Under the pieces are notes generated by a model. That model saw only the letters and a list, made by a program, of their open reading frames with translations. It was not told the origin of the DNA and ran no database searches. A DNA stretch of 64,000 nt from an uncultured Treponema sp. Its GTDB lineage: Bacteria; Spirochaetota; Spirochaetia; Treponematales; Treponemataceae. Positions 9,075 to 18,287 of the stretch are shown here, piece by piece. The stretch covers positions 17,266 to 81,265 of the forward strand of contig CAMOIE010000015.1 in assembly GCA_946615905.1 (NCBI GenBank). Reading direction: 5' to 3'. A program made the translations under genes and the position numbers. Each line of letters opens with the position of its first letter. Within the stretch, counting starts at the first letter, position 1.

Positions 9075-12000
9075 CTAAAAGGGCAGTTCTCCTGAAAAAA
9101 TTTCCTTCTTATTGGAAATTCCAGAGCCTTTCAAAAGACTTCTTCCACCGAATTCTGGAATCACCTCAATTTTCTGGTCGAATTCTTTTATAACCGCATC
9201 GACATGGGTGATGATTCCAAGCATTTTTCCAGAATCTTGTAGCTGCTTCAATGCGTTCACGGCCTCCGTTAAAGGTGCCCCGCTCAAAGTTCCGAATCCC
9301 TCGTCCAAAAAGATGGAGTCAACCCGAACGTTCTGGCTGGCGATTTCTGCGATTCCGAGGGCAAGAGAAAGGCTGATTATGAATTTCTCTCCGCCTGACA
9401 TATTTGACACAGGCCTGTCTTCCGAAGGATCGTCAAAATTCACATCGTGAATCAAAAAGTCAACAGACTTTTCCTTTTGGACAAAGGTGTACTTGCCGGA
9501 AATTCCTTTTAAATATTTGTTGGCCTTGCTCAAAAGTCTCTTGAAGGCAAGACTTTGGACAAAGACTTCAAAGTCAGACCCGTTTTTCACACCGACAAAT
9601 TCCTGCATCTGCTGCCAGTCCTCGTTTTCAGCCCTGGCCTGCTCATATTTTTCTTTTAGCTGGGCAAAACATTTCCCCTGCTCCTCGTTCTGCTCTAGTT
9701 TTTGACTTATTGCCCCGATTTGCTGCAGTAGAGAATCAGACTCCTCCTGACTTTTTCTTTTCTCTTCCTCAAGTTCGCCCTTGGTCAAATCCGTCTTTTT
9801 TTGTTCAATCAAGGATTTTTCACGGGCTTCTTCCTTCTCAAGAGAGGATTTTGTTTTTGCATCAAGATTTTGAAGTCTTTCTTTCTCCTCCTGCAAAAGA
9901 CGGTATCTGTCTTCTTCCATGCTGGCGGCCAAAAATTCCTCTTCGTCCAAAAAAGAATTTTCCTTCAAAAGCGAATTGAATTTCTCAACGGCGGCGGAAG
10001 TCTGGCTTTCCAAAGTCTGAATGCGGTCCTCTAGCTCTTTTTTCCTCGCCTTGATTCCCGCAAGGCTCTGGGCCAGACCCTCTTCGTCAGCCTGGGCCTT
10101 TTCAAAAAGCCCCCGCAACGCCGACTCTTCATCTGTAAGGCGCTTTTCCTCCGCATCAGGATTTTTGGAGGCAAAGATTTTTTCCCGCTGCCGCAAAAGA
10201 TTCTCAAGCTCCGAAGAATCGGCGTCAGATTCAGACTGGGCGGCGGAAAGATTTTTTTTCAAATCCTCAAAGTCAATCGAAGAGAGGGAGCTTTTTAGCC
10301 CTGTCAAATCTTTTTCACTTTGGGAGATTTTTTCCTGCCGGTTCGCAAAAGCCGACTTCAAGTCAGAAAGGGCTTTCTCAATCCGGGGCAAAAGCTGCAA
10401 GTCAACAGACGTGATGTCCAATACTGACTTCCACGGGGACAAAAGCTCCAAAAGAGACTTTTTAATGGCAGAAACTTCACTTTCAAAGGAGGCAAGATTT
10501 TTTTGCCCGGACGAAATCCTCTCCCCTGCGGCAGAAATATCTTTTTCAGTTTCATTAAGAGAATCTTTCAAATCCTCGATTTTTTTTGAGAGGCTGGCAG
10601 CCCGCAAGGCCAGGTCAAGGTCATTTGTGTCAGACAGATTAGCAGAGACATCCGCCGACTGACAGTCACCCGGACTTTCAGCCCAAGGATGTTCGACAGA
10701 GCCGCAGACCGGGCAATTTTTCCCCTTCTGCAAGTCCTTCCTAAGCAGGCGGGAAATTCCTGAGTAGTTGTCCGTTACAAGTTTTTTAAGGCTGGACTCG
10801 CTTTCCTCAAGCTCCGACTGTATTCCAGCTTTTTTTTGGAGGAGAGCAGATTTTTCATTATCAAGGCGGGAAAGCTCTTTTTTACAAGCAGTGATTTTCT
10901 CCTCATTCTGCCGCAGCCCCTCTGTTTTTGCGGGCAAGGCTGGAATCACCGAGGTCAGTCCTTCATCCGACTCGTGATTTTTGCAATACTCAGCCGCCTC
11001 TGAAAGATTTTTTTCAGTCAGGCTGATTTTTTCTTTTAAGCTCTCCGCGCTCTCAAGGGATTTTTTTAGTTTTTCCTCCGCAAGATTTTTTTCCGCCAGG
11101 GATTTTGAGGCTTTTTCCTTTTGTGAGGCAATCTGCAAGTCCAAGGCACGGACAGTCTTAAAAAGTTCCCTTGAGTCATTTAAAAGCGCGGACTTTTCCA
11201 AAAGATTTTTCTGCGCCAGAGAGGATTTTTCCTTTGCCACAAGATACTTTTCTTCAGTCTTGGTAAGCTGGGCGGAAGATTCTGCAAGGCGTTTTTTGGA
11301 GTCCTCAGATTGACTGCGAAGGCTTTTTAACTCAGCCCAGGCCGGAGAGCAGTTTTTTGCCAAGGCCGCCTTCTCAAGAAGATTTTTTTTAGGCAGGAAT
11401 TCTTCCATCGATTTTTCAAAGGTCCGGCGGGCATTCTGGGCCTCTTCCCGATTTTTTTTAGCCTCGTCGCACTGGTCAAGCCAGGAAATTTTATCAGCCA
11501 GAGCCGCAATTTCTTCTGAGAGGCTTTTGGCTTTTTTTTCGGCAAGAGATTTTTCCTCACTTAATTTGGAAATCTGCTCAGGCGACAAAAGAAGCTGGGC
11601 CTGTGCCTGATAGAGATTTTTCACCTCGCGGAATTTTCTCTCGGTCTCGCTGGCCTTCTCCCCGACAGCCGCCCCGATCGCCTTGTATTTTTCGGTTCCG
11701 CTCAGTTTTGCAAGGATTGCGGCCCTGTCCCGCTCGTCCCCCTCGATGAATGAGTTGAATTCCCCCTGGGCGAGCATAATCGACCGGCAGAACTGGTTGT
11801 AGTCAAGCTGGACGATTTTAGAAGTGTTCTCGGCAAGCTCTTTGGTGCGACCTGTAAAAATGGTCTGGCCGGTCCGCAAATTTTTTATCGAGCATTCAGT
11901 CTCCTGCAAGGCACCACGGCTGTTGCCCCTAGCCTTTCTGTGGTTGAATTCGGAGGAGAAGCGTCCGTTTTTACATTCGTACGTCACCCTAGCCATGCAA

Positions 12001-12236
12001 AAAGCCGTGTGGCGGGACATTATCTCGTCAGTCGACTTGGAGAGGATTTTTTGGCGGGGAGTCTTTCCGTACAGGGCAAGTGTTATCGCGTCAAGGATTG
12101 TCGTCTTTCCGGCTCCGGTCTGGCCGCAGATCACAAAAAGGTCGTGGTTTCTTTTGTAGTCCGGGTGGGTAAAGTCGATTTTCCAGTAGCCCTTAAGTGA
12201 ATTGAGGTTTTCTATTTCGATTGTGTTTATTCTCAT
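9075..12236 (-). CDS. sbcC: Exonuclease SbcCD subunit SbcC (Rad50-like)
   Basis: A 1053-residue SMC-like ATPase, partner of the SbcD nuclease that opens DNA hairpins and trims double-strand ends. Walker A GQTGAGKTTILDAI is near residue 40. Long heptad-rich coiled coils flank the zinc hook CPVCG at residues 508-512. The C-terminal ATPase half has the signature MSGGEKFIISLSLALG and Walker B/D-loop IFLDEGFGTLS. The start overlaps the sbcD stop as ATGA, so the two are coupled. Lysine-, glutamate- and serine-rich coiled coils make the opposite strand look open over long stretches; those frames are not genes. Confidence 0.96.
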   Translation of the reverse strand: MRINTIEIENLNSLKGYWKIDFTHPDYKRNHDLFVICGQTGAGKTTILDAITLALYGKTPRQKILSKSTDEIMSRHTAFCMARVTYECKNGRFSSEFNHRKARGNSRGALQETECSIKNLRTGQTIFTGRTKELAENTSKIVQLDYNQFCRSIMLAQGEFNSFIEGDERDRAAILAKLSGTEKYKAIGAAVGEKASETERKFREVKNLYQAQAQLLLSPEQISKLSEEKSLAEKKAKSLSEEIAALADKISWLDQCDEAKKNREEAQNARRTFEKSMEEFLPKKNLLEKAALAKNCSPAWAELKSLRSQSEDSKKRLAESSAQLTKTEEKYLVAKEKSSLAQKNLLEKSALLNDSRELFKTVRALDLQIASQKEKASKSLAEKNLAEEKLKKSLESAESLKEKISLTEKNLSEAAEYCKNHESDEGLTSVIPALPAKTEGLRQNEEKITACKKELSRLDNEKSALLQKKAGIQSELEESESSLKKLVTDNYSGISRLLRKDLQKGKNCPVCGSVEHPWAESPGDCQSADVSANLSDTNDLDLALRAASLSKKIEDLKDSLNETEKDISAAGERISSGQKNLASFESEVSAIKKSLLELLSPWKSVLDITSVDLQLLPRIEKALSDLKSAFANRQEKISQSEKDLTGLKSSLSSIDFEDLKKNLSAAQSESDADSSELENLLRQREKIFASKNPDAEEKRLTDEESALRGLFEKAQADEEGLAQSLAGIKARKKELEDRIQTLESQTSAAVEKFNSLLKENSFLDEEEFLAASMEEDRYRLLQEEKERLQNLDAKTKSSLEKEEAREKSLIEQKKTDLTKGELEEEKRKSQEESDSLLQQIGAISQKLEQNEEQGKCFAQLKEKYEQARAENEDWQQMQEFVGVKNGSDFEVFVQSLAFKRLLSKANKYLKGISGKYTFVQKEKSVDFLIHDVNFDDPSEDRPVSNMSGGEKFIISLSLALGIAEIASQNVRVDSIFLDEGFGTLSGAPLTEAVNALKQLQDSGKMLGIITHVDAVIKEFDQKIEVIPEFGGRSLLKGSGISNKKEIFSGELPF

Positions 12237-13528
12237 TTTGATAGCTCCGCGGAAAGCTGCTTAAAAAGCGGCAGGAATTTTTCAAGCGTGTCATTTTTGA
12301 TTTTTTCGCTTTCCTCCTCGCCCGCCCCTTCCGGGATTTTAAGCTTTGAGATAATCAGGCTTTTGAAAATCTCCTCCTCGCTGAAGGATTTCAATTCGTC
12401 CATGTCCATATCATAAAAGTCAGATGTCATAATCGCCTTGGAGTCCTGAACCTTCCATGAGACGACCGCAGTATTCTCTGGAAGTTTTGACAGGCAGTCC
12501 TCAAGCTCCTCCCGGATGTCAAGGGAACTTTCGTGGACATAATAAAGTTCTATATATGTGTTTTTTTCTGGAGGATTCTTGATGATTTTTTCCAGCTCCT
12601 TTTTGATGGAGGCCGAATTTCCGCAGATTCTTTTGAATTCAAAAAAAGACGGGACAGGGATTTTCTCAACTGACTTCTCCCCAGGATTCTCATCAGAAAA
12701 ATCGACGGCAAGGACGCAGCGGGGAATCTTAGCCTCGTCAAAGCCAAGCACGAATGGAGAGCCAGAATATCTTATAGAAGGATTTTTTGCCACCATCGAG
12801 CAGTAATGGATATGCCCCAGGGCAACATAGTCAAAATTCTCAGGGAAAACTCCCGCGTGAACAGAGCCAAGATTTCCCACGACATCGATTAACTTTGTCC
12901 CGTCGTCAGCCTTTTTTTCATCGGCAAGTCCGATTTGCCTCCCCTCCAAGTCAGCGGCGTAAAGGTGGCCGGTCGCAATCAGGGGGATTTTCCTGCCGGC
13001 GCGGATTTTTTCCGCCGCCGCGCAGACTTTAGAGTACAAGGCTCCGTAAGCGGAATCAGAGAATTTTCCTGGCTCGACCGGGGAGTCAAAATAATCGCGA
13101 AGCTCTATCTCCCGCATAAAAGGAACGGCAGCGCAAACTGCAAAAGCCTTTCCTTCCGCATCGAACAATTCAAAAACAAAGTCCTCAGTCCGCAAGTCAG
13201 AGGCGGAGCCGACCACGTGGACGTTCAAGGCCGCAAGGATTTCCTTTTCGCTGTCCAGCAAGGCCCCGGAATCATGGTTTCCGCCCGTAATCACGACATT
13301 TTTGCAGCAAGTCCCGGCAAGGGAAGCCAAAAAACGGCAGTAAAGACGGCGGGCCTCGACTGGGGGATTCACAGTGTCAAAAATGTCCCCGGCGACAATC
13401 AAAGCCTCCGCCCCCTGACTTTCTATGCAGGATTTGAGCCAGTCCAAAAATGAGGCGGCCTCCGAAAGCCGGTTGATTTCGTGCATTTTGTTTCCCAAAT
13501 GCCAGTCTGCGGTGTGAATTATTTTCAT
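12233..13528 (-). CDS. sbcD: Exonuclease SbcCD subunit SbcD (Mre11-like)
   Basis: A 431-residue Mre11-type metallophosphoesterase, the nuclease of SbcCD. The phosphodiesterase metal ligands are all visible: HTADWHLGNKMHE, VAGDIFDTVNPP, ITGGNHDSGALL, ATGHLYAAD and ALGHIHYCSM. The C-terminal third is the usual capping and SbcC-binding region. First gene of the sbcD-sbcC pair. The ATG at 13528 lies six bases after a TATATT box with no Shine-Dalgarno, so it belongs to the leaderless group. Confidence 0.95.
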   Translation of the reverse strand: MKIIHTADWHLGNKMHEINRLSEAASFLDWLKSCIESQGAEALIVAGDIFDTVNPPVEARRLYCRFLASLAGTCCKNVVITGGNHDSGALLDSEKEILAALNVHVVGSASDLRTEDFVFELFDAEGKAFAVCAAVPFMREIELRDYFDSPVEPGKFSDSAYGALYSKVCAAAEKIRAGRKIPLIATGHLYAADLEGRQIGLADEKKADDGTKLIDVVGNLGSVHAGVFPENFDYVALGHIHYCSMVAKNPSIRYSGSPFVLGFDEAKIPRCVLAVDFSDENPGEKSVEKIPVPSFFEFKRICGNSASIKKELEKIIKNPPEKNTYIELYYVHESSLDIREELEDCLSKLPENTAVVSWKVQDSKAIMTSDFYDMDMDELKSFSEEEIFKSLIISKLKIPEGAGEEESEKIKNDTLEKFLPLFKQLSAELSK

Positions 13529-13540
13529 AGGATAAATATA
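13526..13540 (-). promoter_or_regulatory. -10 box of a leaderless sbcDC promoter
   Basis: TATATT on the minus strand at 13535-13540, then six bases and the sbcD ATG at 13528. The -35 region is T-rich but has no good hexamer. Confidence 0.55.
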
Positions 13541-13574
13541 ACAAAAAAATCAAAAAAAGAAATTGATTGGGGGC

Positions 13575-13611
13575 AAAAAAAAGAGCAGGCTCCTAAAAAA
13601 GAAACCTGCTC
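13575..13611 (-). terminator. Rho-independent terminator after tRNA-Pro
   Basis: On the minus strand GAGCAGG pairs with CCTGCTC (arms at 13605-13611 and 13583-13589) and is followed directly by eight T residues. It ends the tRNA transcript a few bases past its 3' end. Confidence 0.9.
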
Positions 13612-13617
13612 TCAAAG

Positions 13618-13691
13618 TCGGGCTTACCGAATTCGAATCGGTGACCTCTTGCCCCCCAGACAAGCACGCTAACCAGCTGCGCTAAAGCCCG
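13618..13691 (-). tRNA. tRNA-Pro(GGG)
   Basis: Read on the minus strand the gene folds as a full cloverleaf: acceptor CGGGCTT/AAGCCCG, D-arm GCGC/GCGT with loop AGCTGGTTA, anticodon stem CTTGT/GCAAG with loop CTGGGGG, variable loop AGGTC, T-arm ACCGA/TCGGT with loop TTCGAAT. The anticodon GGG is at 13655-13657. C1-G72 and A73 are the bacterial proline identity bases. The 3' CCA is not encoded (CTT follows A73), so it must be added by CCA-adding enzyme. A strong terminator follows. Confidence 0.96.
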
Positions 13692-13837
13692 ATTTGTAAC
13701 GGAAAGCATGGTATTACAAAATCACCTGCTTGTCAACTGTAAAAGTCAGTAAAAAACTGCAAACTTTCAAAACTTACAAAAAGGCGAAATTACCTTTCTA
13801 AACAACAGCAATCTTTCAGACAAAAACAACCTTTTAA

Positions 13838-13866
13838 TTGACCCTGCGGAAATAATTCAATATACT
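13838..13866 (+). promoter_or_regulatory. Sigma70 promoter of the MMPL/RND gene
   Basis: TTGACC at 13838-13843, 17 bases, TATACT at 13861-13866. The predicted leader of about 49 bases ends in AAAGGAG eight bases before the ATG at 13922. Confidence 0.75.
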
Positions 13867-13921
13867 TGCGTAAAGGTTCAACTTCTTAAACCATTAAACA
13901 AACATTGAAAAGGAGAATGCA

Positions 13922-16900
13922 ATGCTAAAAAAAATGCTGAAATTTTCCTGGCCGGTAATCATCATTTCAGTTTTGATTTCCGCCTTTTTCGCATTTCAGC
14001 TGCGCAAGGCTGTAATTGAGAACACCTCCCGCACTTACATGCCTAAGGACGGAGAATCCTTCATCACACTGATTAACACCGAAGACACATTCGGCTCCAT
14101 GCTTAGCCTAGGAGTCGCCCTTGAGACTCCAGACAAAACAATTCTTACCCCTGAATACATTTCAATCATCCAGCGCATTACAGACGCTATCCAGACACCA
14201 GAAAACGATGATGACCCCCTCCAGTTCGTTGAGTCTGTTGACTCCCTGACTTCCGTTGACTTCGTTTACGGACAGTCCGGCTCCATGACAGCAGAACCCC
14301 TTCTTGGAGATGACTACACTGGAACGGAGGAGGATGTTGAGAACATCCGCGCAAAAATCTACGACTGGCAGGACATGTACAACCACGTAATCATCACAGA
14401 TGACGAAAAAGCCACGCAGATTATGATTTCAATCGTTCCAAAAGACGCTGACGGCAGGGAAACTTCCAGCGACAAGCAGACCCAGGTTTTGAGAAGAATC
14501 GAACAAATCGTAAACAGAGCAATCGAAGGCTCCAACTTGCTGGCCCGCTTTTTCGGCGACCCGGTTCTTTCTGACGATGCCGGAAAATTCATGATGTCGG
14601 ACCTTTTGGTTTTGATTCCCTTTGTCGCCCTGATTGTCCTCCTTTCACTCTACCTCTCCTTCCACACTTGGGCGGGAACATTCTTCCCCCTGATTACAGT
14701 ATTGATGTCAACAATCTGGTCAGTCGGAATCATGGCCATGCTGGGCTTCACTTTCACCCTGATTGCATCTGTCATTCCGGTCTGTCTGATTGCCTGTGGC
14801 TCAGCATACGGAATCCATGTTCTGACCCACTATTACATCGCACTCGGCAAAATCGAGGGCACCATCACAAAGGACAAGCATGATGACGCCATTGTCGCAG
14901 GTCTGAAGGACGTCTGGGTGGCAGTCATTCTGGCGGCAGTCACAACCGTTGCGGGCTTTATCTCCAACATCACAAGCCCCTTGGTTCCCCTCCGCTCATT
15001 CTCAATTTTCTCAGCGGCAGGTGTAGCCTTCTCCCTGATTCTTTCAGCGACACTGATTCCAGCCCTCCTGCACGTAACTCCGGTTTCACGAGTCACAAAG
15101 CATGCGGCAAAAAAAGACCATCTGACTACAAAAATCAAGATTCGTCTCGAACGCTCCCTCCAGCGCCGCATGGGAAAGACAGAAGCAGAAGCCCAGGGAA
15201 ACACGATGTACAACCTCTACCACTTCTTCGCAGGTTCACAGCCCCGTCTTATCGTATTTGTCGCAGTTCTGGTAGTTCTCTCAATAACTGGAATAAAACA
15301 TCTGGTAGTCGATACAGCCCTTGTAAATTACTTCCCCAAAGAAACAGACTTCCGCAAGGATTTGGCTTTCGTCGACTCGACTTTGGCAGGCTCCAACTCC
15401 CTCTACTTCGTCACAGAAGGAACAAGCCCCCTCAAAACGGCTCTCGACAAAATGGAGTCCGATGTTATGAAGGGTAGATTTTCAGCAGTAAAAAAGGCCC
15501 TGCTGGCCCTGCCGTCCCAAGAAAATCAACCTGCTTCACAGACTTCAGAAGAAGCCCCCTCTTCTGCAGAAGACCTGGGCTTTGACTTTACAGAAGAGTC
15601 ATCAATTGACACATCTGCCGACTCTTCCGCAGAGGAAATGGGCTTTGACTTTGGAGAAGCAGAAGATTCAGCAAACGATGCCGCCAGCGACATGGGTTTT
15701 GACTTCAGCGAAGGCTCAGACGAGTCAAGCCAGAGTGAAAAATCAGAATTCGACACTTCAACAGTTGAAGGGGCAAAGGCTGCGATGCTTGCCGTAATCG
15801 AAAACAAGGGCAGCAAAGAAGACCTCAAGGCCGCCTTCATAAAATTGAAAGTCGCAGTAAACGAGCCATTCAAGGGCTGCATGACAAATCCGGAAATCCT
15901 CAACGCATCTGACGGTCTAAACGACTACCTGCTTGAAGAATTCCCGGATGTGGTCGGAAAAGTCGTTTCATTTACGACCTTCATCAAGCGTATGAACCAG
16001 GTCATGCACGTTCCTGTGACAGACGGAGACAAAATTGTCGACGCCTCAACAGAAAGCTGGGTTGACCCCAACATTGAGTACGCAAAAATTCTCTCCCAGC
16101 CTGCAACAGTAAAAGACATCCTGGAGATGATTCACACGTCCTACGTAGCGGCGGGAGGAGAAAACGCCTCCATCGTAGAAGTTGTCGAAGAAGTTGAGAA
16201 ACGCCTGAATTTCAATGGACTTAGCTATTACGAAATTCCTTACGACACAAAGAAATACCCTGTCGCAAGCCGAGAGGAGCTGGCAGACTTGGTGACCCAG
16301 TACCTCTACCTGCTTTCATCAAAGAACATGGAGCATTTCACCGACAACATGACAATGCCCTCCGCAATCAGAACCCAGGTAGAGCTTCGCGACCATTCAA
16401 CGGTCACGACAGGCAAAATCATCAAGGCCGCAAACGAATATGCGGCAAAACACTTCCCGGAAGGCTACGTCCTCAAGGCCACAGGCTCTGCTGAAATGGA
16501 ACACACGATGACGGCCATGGTCATAAACAGCCAGCTCACGTCAATCGCAATTTCCCTGATTATGGTCTTCATCATAATCTCGCTCTCATTCAAGTCAGCC
16601 TGGGCTGGAATTATCGGTGCTATTCCCCTTGCCCTCACAATCGCCCTCAACTTTATGGTCATGGGATTTGCGGGAATCAACCTTGACTTGTACACGTCAA
16701 TCATCGCCTCTGTCGCAATCGGAGTCGGAATTGACTACACGATTCACTTTATGGAAACCTACCAGCAGGAGCGCGCACTTTCGTCAAACCTTGAGGAAGT
16801 CACCCAGAACACCTTCAAGAAGTCAGGCAAGGGAATTGTAACAAACGCAGTCGCCGTTGGTTTAGGTTTCTTGGTACTGCTTTTCTCAAAATTCATAATC

Positions 16901-17053
16901 TTGAGATACATCGGTATGTTGGTCGCAGTCGTTATGTTCACAAGCTCTACACTGGCCATGACGACAATTCCCGGAATCTTGAACGCCTTTGACCCCAAAT
17001 TCATGTGGACAAAGGAGCAAAAAGAGGAATACAAACAGAAAATTAAAAATTAA
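13922..17053 (+). CDS. MMPL/RND superfamily inner-membrane transporter
   Basis: A 1043-residue RND protein with the two-fold MMPL layout: one N-terminal helix, a periplasmic domain, a sterol-sensing-like helix bundle (about residues 225-400), a second helix near 435-455, a second periplasmic domain and a second bundle (about 860-1030). SIWSVGIMAMLGF and VAIGVGIDYTIHFMETY are characteristic. The second periplasmic loop has an unusual acidic insert with three copies of (L/M)GFDF at residues 552-556, 573-577 and 591-595. With the LolA-like protein and outer-membrane barrel downstream it probably moves a lipid or lipoprotein-like cargo across the envelope. The cargo is unknown. Shine-Dalgarno AAAGGAG is strong. 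Confidence 0.85.
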   Translation: MLKKMLKFSWPVIIISVLISAFFAFQLRKAVIENTSRTYMPKDGESFITLINTEDTFGSMLSLGVALETPDKTILTPEYISIIQRITDAIQTPENDDDPLQFVESVDSLTSVDFVYGQSGSMTAEPLLGDDYTGTEEDVENIRAKIYDWQDMYNHVIITDDEKATQIMISIVPKDADGRETSSDKQTQVLRRIEQIVNRAIEGSNLLARFFGDPVLSDDAGKFMMSDLLVLIPFVALIVLLSLYLSFHTWAGTFFPLITVLMSTIWSVGIMAMLGFTFTLIASVIPVCLIACGSAYGIHVLTHYYIALGKIEGTITKDKHDDAIVAGLKDVWVAVILAAVTTVAGFISNITSPLVPLRSFSIFSAAGVAFSLILSATLIPALLHVTPVSRVTKHAAKKDHLTTKIKIRLERSLQRRMGKTEAEAQGNTMYNLYHFFAGSQPRLIVFVAVLVVLSITGIKHLVVDTALVNYFPKETDFRKDLAFVDSTLAGSNSLYFVTEGTSPLKTALDKMESDVMKGRFSAVKKALLALPSQENQPASQTSEEAPSSAEDLGFDFTEESSIDTSADSSAEEMGFDFGEAEDSANDAASDMGFDFSEGSDESSQSEKSEFDTSTVEGAKAAMLAVIENKGSKEDLKAAFIKLKVAVNEPFKGCMTNPEILNASDGLNDYLLEEFPDVVGKVVSFTTFIKRMNQVMHVPVTDGDKIVDASTESWVDPNIEYAKILSQPATVKDILEMIHTSYVAAGGENASIVEVVEEVEKRLNFNGLSYYEIPYDTKKYPVASREELADLVTQYLYLLSSKNMEHFTDNMTMPSAIRTQVELRDHSTVTTGKIIKAANEYAAKHFPEGYVLKATGSAEMEHTMTAMVINSQLTSIAISLIMVFIIISLSFKSAWAGIIGAIPLALTIALNFMVMGFAGINLDLYTSIIASVAIGVGIDYTIHFMETYQQERALSSNLEEVTQNTFKKSGKGIVTNAVAVGLGFLVLLFSKFIILRYIGMLVAVVMFTSSTLAMTTIPGILNAFDPKFMWTKEQKEEYKQKIKN

Positions 17054-17112
17054 CAATGTACAATTTGAACTTTTCAACTGATAATTTTTAATTGTGCATT
17101 GGAAATTGCGAA
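17054..17112. repeat. AT-rich intercistronic repeat (copy 1)
   Basis: Just after the MMPL stop lies sequence built from CAATGTACAATTT and, further on, AATTGTGCATTGG. The words match those after pyrG (42974) and between the M16 genes (48911). Confidence 0.45.
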
Positions 17113-17132
17113 TTACTTTTGGAGGTAACTTT

Positions 17133-17918
17133 ATGAAATTTTCAAAGAAATTCTTAACAGGTGCAGCAGCCCTTTTGATGGCAGCAAGCCTTTTTGCAGA
17201 GGACGGCCGCGAAATCATGAACAAAGTCTACGACCGTGAAAAACCTGAATTCACCCAGGCGGCAGTCCAGATGGTTTTGACAGACAAAAACGGTTCTGTA
17301 GAAAAACGCAACGTCGGCGAATACGGCCGCGACAAAAACGGACTTACAACCCTGGTATTCGTTTTCTTCTCACCCGCATCCGTAAAGGACACACGCTTTT
17401 TGGCCGAGGAAAAGGCCGACGACACGACAGACAAATACATCTACATGCCTTCCCTCCGCCAGGTCCGCCGCATCAACGCTTCAGACGGCTCCAAGTCCTT
17501 CGTTGGAACAGACTTCTCTTATGACGACATGACCGACCGCAACTTGGACGATGACAAGCACGAGTTCATCAAAAGCGAAAACAAGGGCAGCTGGGACTGC
17601 TATGTTGTAAAATCAACCCCTGTGGACCCCAAGAACAGCCAGTATTCATACAGAATCTCCTGGGTCGACAAGGAGACATACATTCCGGTTTACATCGAAC
17701 TTTACGACAAAAAGGGCAAACTTGAAAAAGTGAACGAAATCAAAGCCCTCAAAAAAATGCCGGGCAAAGGCGGACACCTCTTCAACATTCCGACAGAGAA
17801 CATCATGTCAAACGTCCAGAGTGGCCACTCAACCAGCCTCAAAATGGTGAACATCAAAATCGACAACCCAATTCCTGACCGCACCTTCACACAGCAGTTC
17901 CTTTCAACGGGAAAATAA
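17133..17918 (+). CDS. LolA-like outer membrane lipoprotein-sorting protein
   Basis: A 261-residue exported protein with signal peptide MKFSKKFLTGAAALLMAASLFA, spelled here only in part, cleaved before EDGREIM. The mature part has the half-barrel signatures of the LolA_like group found beside MMPL transporters: DKYIYMPSLRQVRRI, SFVGTDFSYDDM and YRISWVDKETYIPVYIELYD. I use the ATG at 17133 with GGAGG ten bases upstream; a GTG at 17094 would give a poor signal peptide. It should carry a lipid-like cargo between the MMPL protein and the outer membrane. That role is inferred from family and gene order. Confidence 0.83.
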   Translation: MKFSKKFLTGAAALLMAASLFAEDGREIMNKVYDREKPEFTQAAVQMVLTDKNGSVEKRNVGEYGRDKNGLTTLVFVFFSPASVKDTRFLAEEKADDTTDKYIYMPSLRQVRRINASDGSKSFVGTDFSYDDMTDRNLDDDKHEFIKSENKGSWDCYVVKSTPVDPKNSQYSYRISWVDKETYIPVYIELYDKKGKLEKVNEIKALKKMPGKGGHLFNIPTENIMSNVQSGHSTSLKMVNIKIDNPIPDRTFTQQFLSTGK

Positions 17919-17986
17919 TTTCAAGGGCAGTTTCGGGCGCAAGTGTCTATGCGAGCGTCGCCTACGGGTTCGCCTCCCCCGGCTCA

Positions 17987-18108
17987 TAGGGGCTGTCTAA
18001 CAAGTTCGCAGAATGCGGTCATTGAGCCTGTCGAAATGACATTTGCCACTATAGATGGTGGTTTCGACAAGCTCAACCACCATTTTGCTACTTTTGGGAC
18101 AGCCCCTA
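17987..18108. repeat. 122-bp palindromic (MITE/REP-like) element, copy 1
   Basis: The ends are an 11-bp perfect terminal inverted repeat (TAGGGGCTGTC at 17987-17997, complement at 18098-18108). Inside, TTGAGCCTGTCGAAA (18022-18036) is complementary, with one mismatch, to TTTCGACAAGCTCAA (from 18062). The second copy of that word forms the loop of a hairpin with stem ATGGTGG/CCACCAT. A 39-bp segment (18003-18041) recurs identically at 20028-20066. No coding content. The 370-base gap between genes here holds this element, a terminator and a promoter. Confidence 0.75.
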
Positions 18109-18174
18109 CTAAAGCCCTCCGGCCCCGTGGCGCAGGCATACAGTTCTTCTTGTCCCATCTGCTCCCTACACGCT

Positions 18175-18203
18175 CCCGATTCCCGCAAGAATCGGGATTT
18201 TTT
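18175..18203 (+). terminator. Rho-independent terminator after the MMPL/LolA-like operon
   Basis: CCCGATTC (18175-18182) pairs perfectly with GAATCGGG (18189-18196) around a six-base loop and is followed by A and six T. It separates the two-gene operon from the barrel gene downstream. Confidence 0.85.
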
Positions 18204-18232
18204 CGTCTATTTAAAAATCTTGTGTAATTCGA

Positions 18233-18238
18233 TATAAT
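18233..18238 (+). promoter_or_regulatory. -10 box for the outer-membrane barrel gene
   Basis: Consensus TATAAT at 18233-18238 with only a weak -35 (TTTAAA near 18210). The leader of about 43 bases carries AGGAG before the ATG at 18288, so this gene is expressed separately from the MMPL operon. Confidence 0.65.
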
Positions 18239-18287
18239 ACTTACAATAATTGCGTTTTTTTTCACGCACATACAACAGGAGAATGAA

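Noticed and set aside
10021..10662. 213-residue open frame opposite sbcC
   Set aside because: Ser, Phe and Arg-rich shadow of the Lys/Glu-rich SbcC coiled coil; no start signals or motifs.
17094..17132. GTG start adding 13 residues to the LolA-like protein
   Set aside because: It would destroy the signal peptide and has no ribosome site; the ATG at 17133 has GGAGG.
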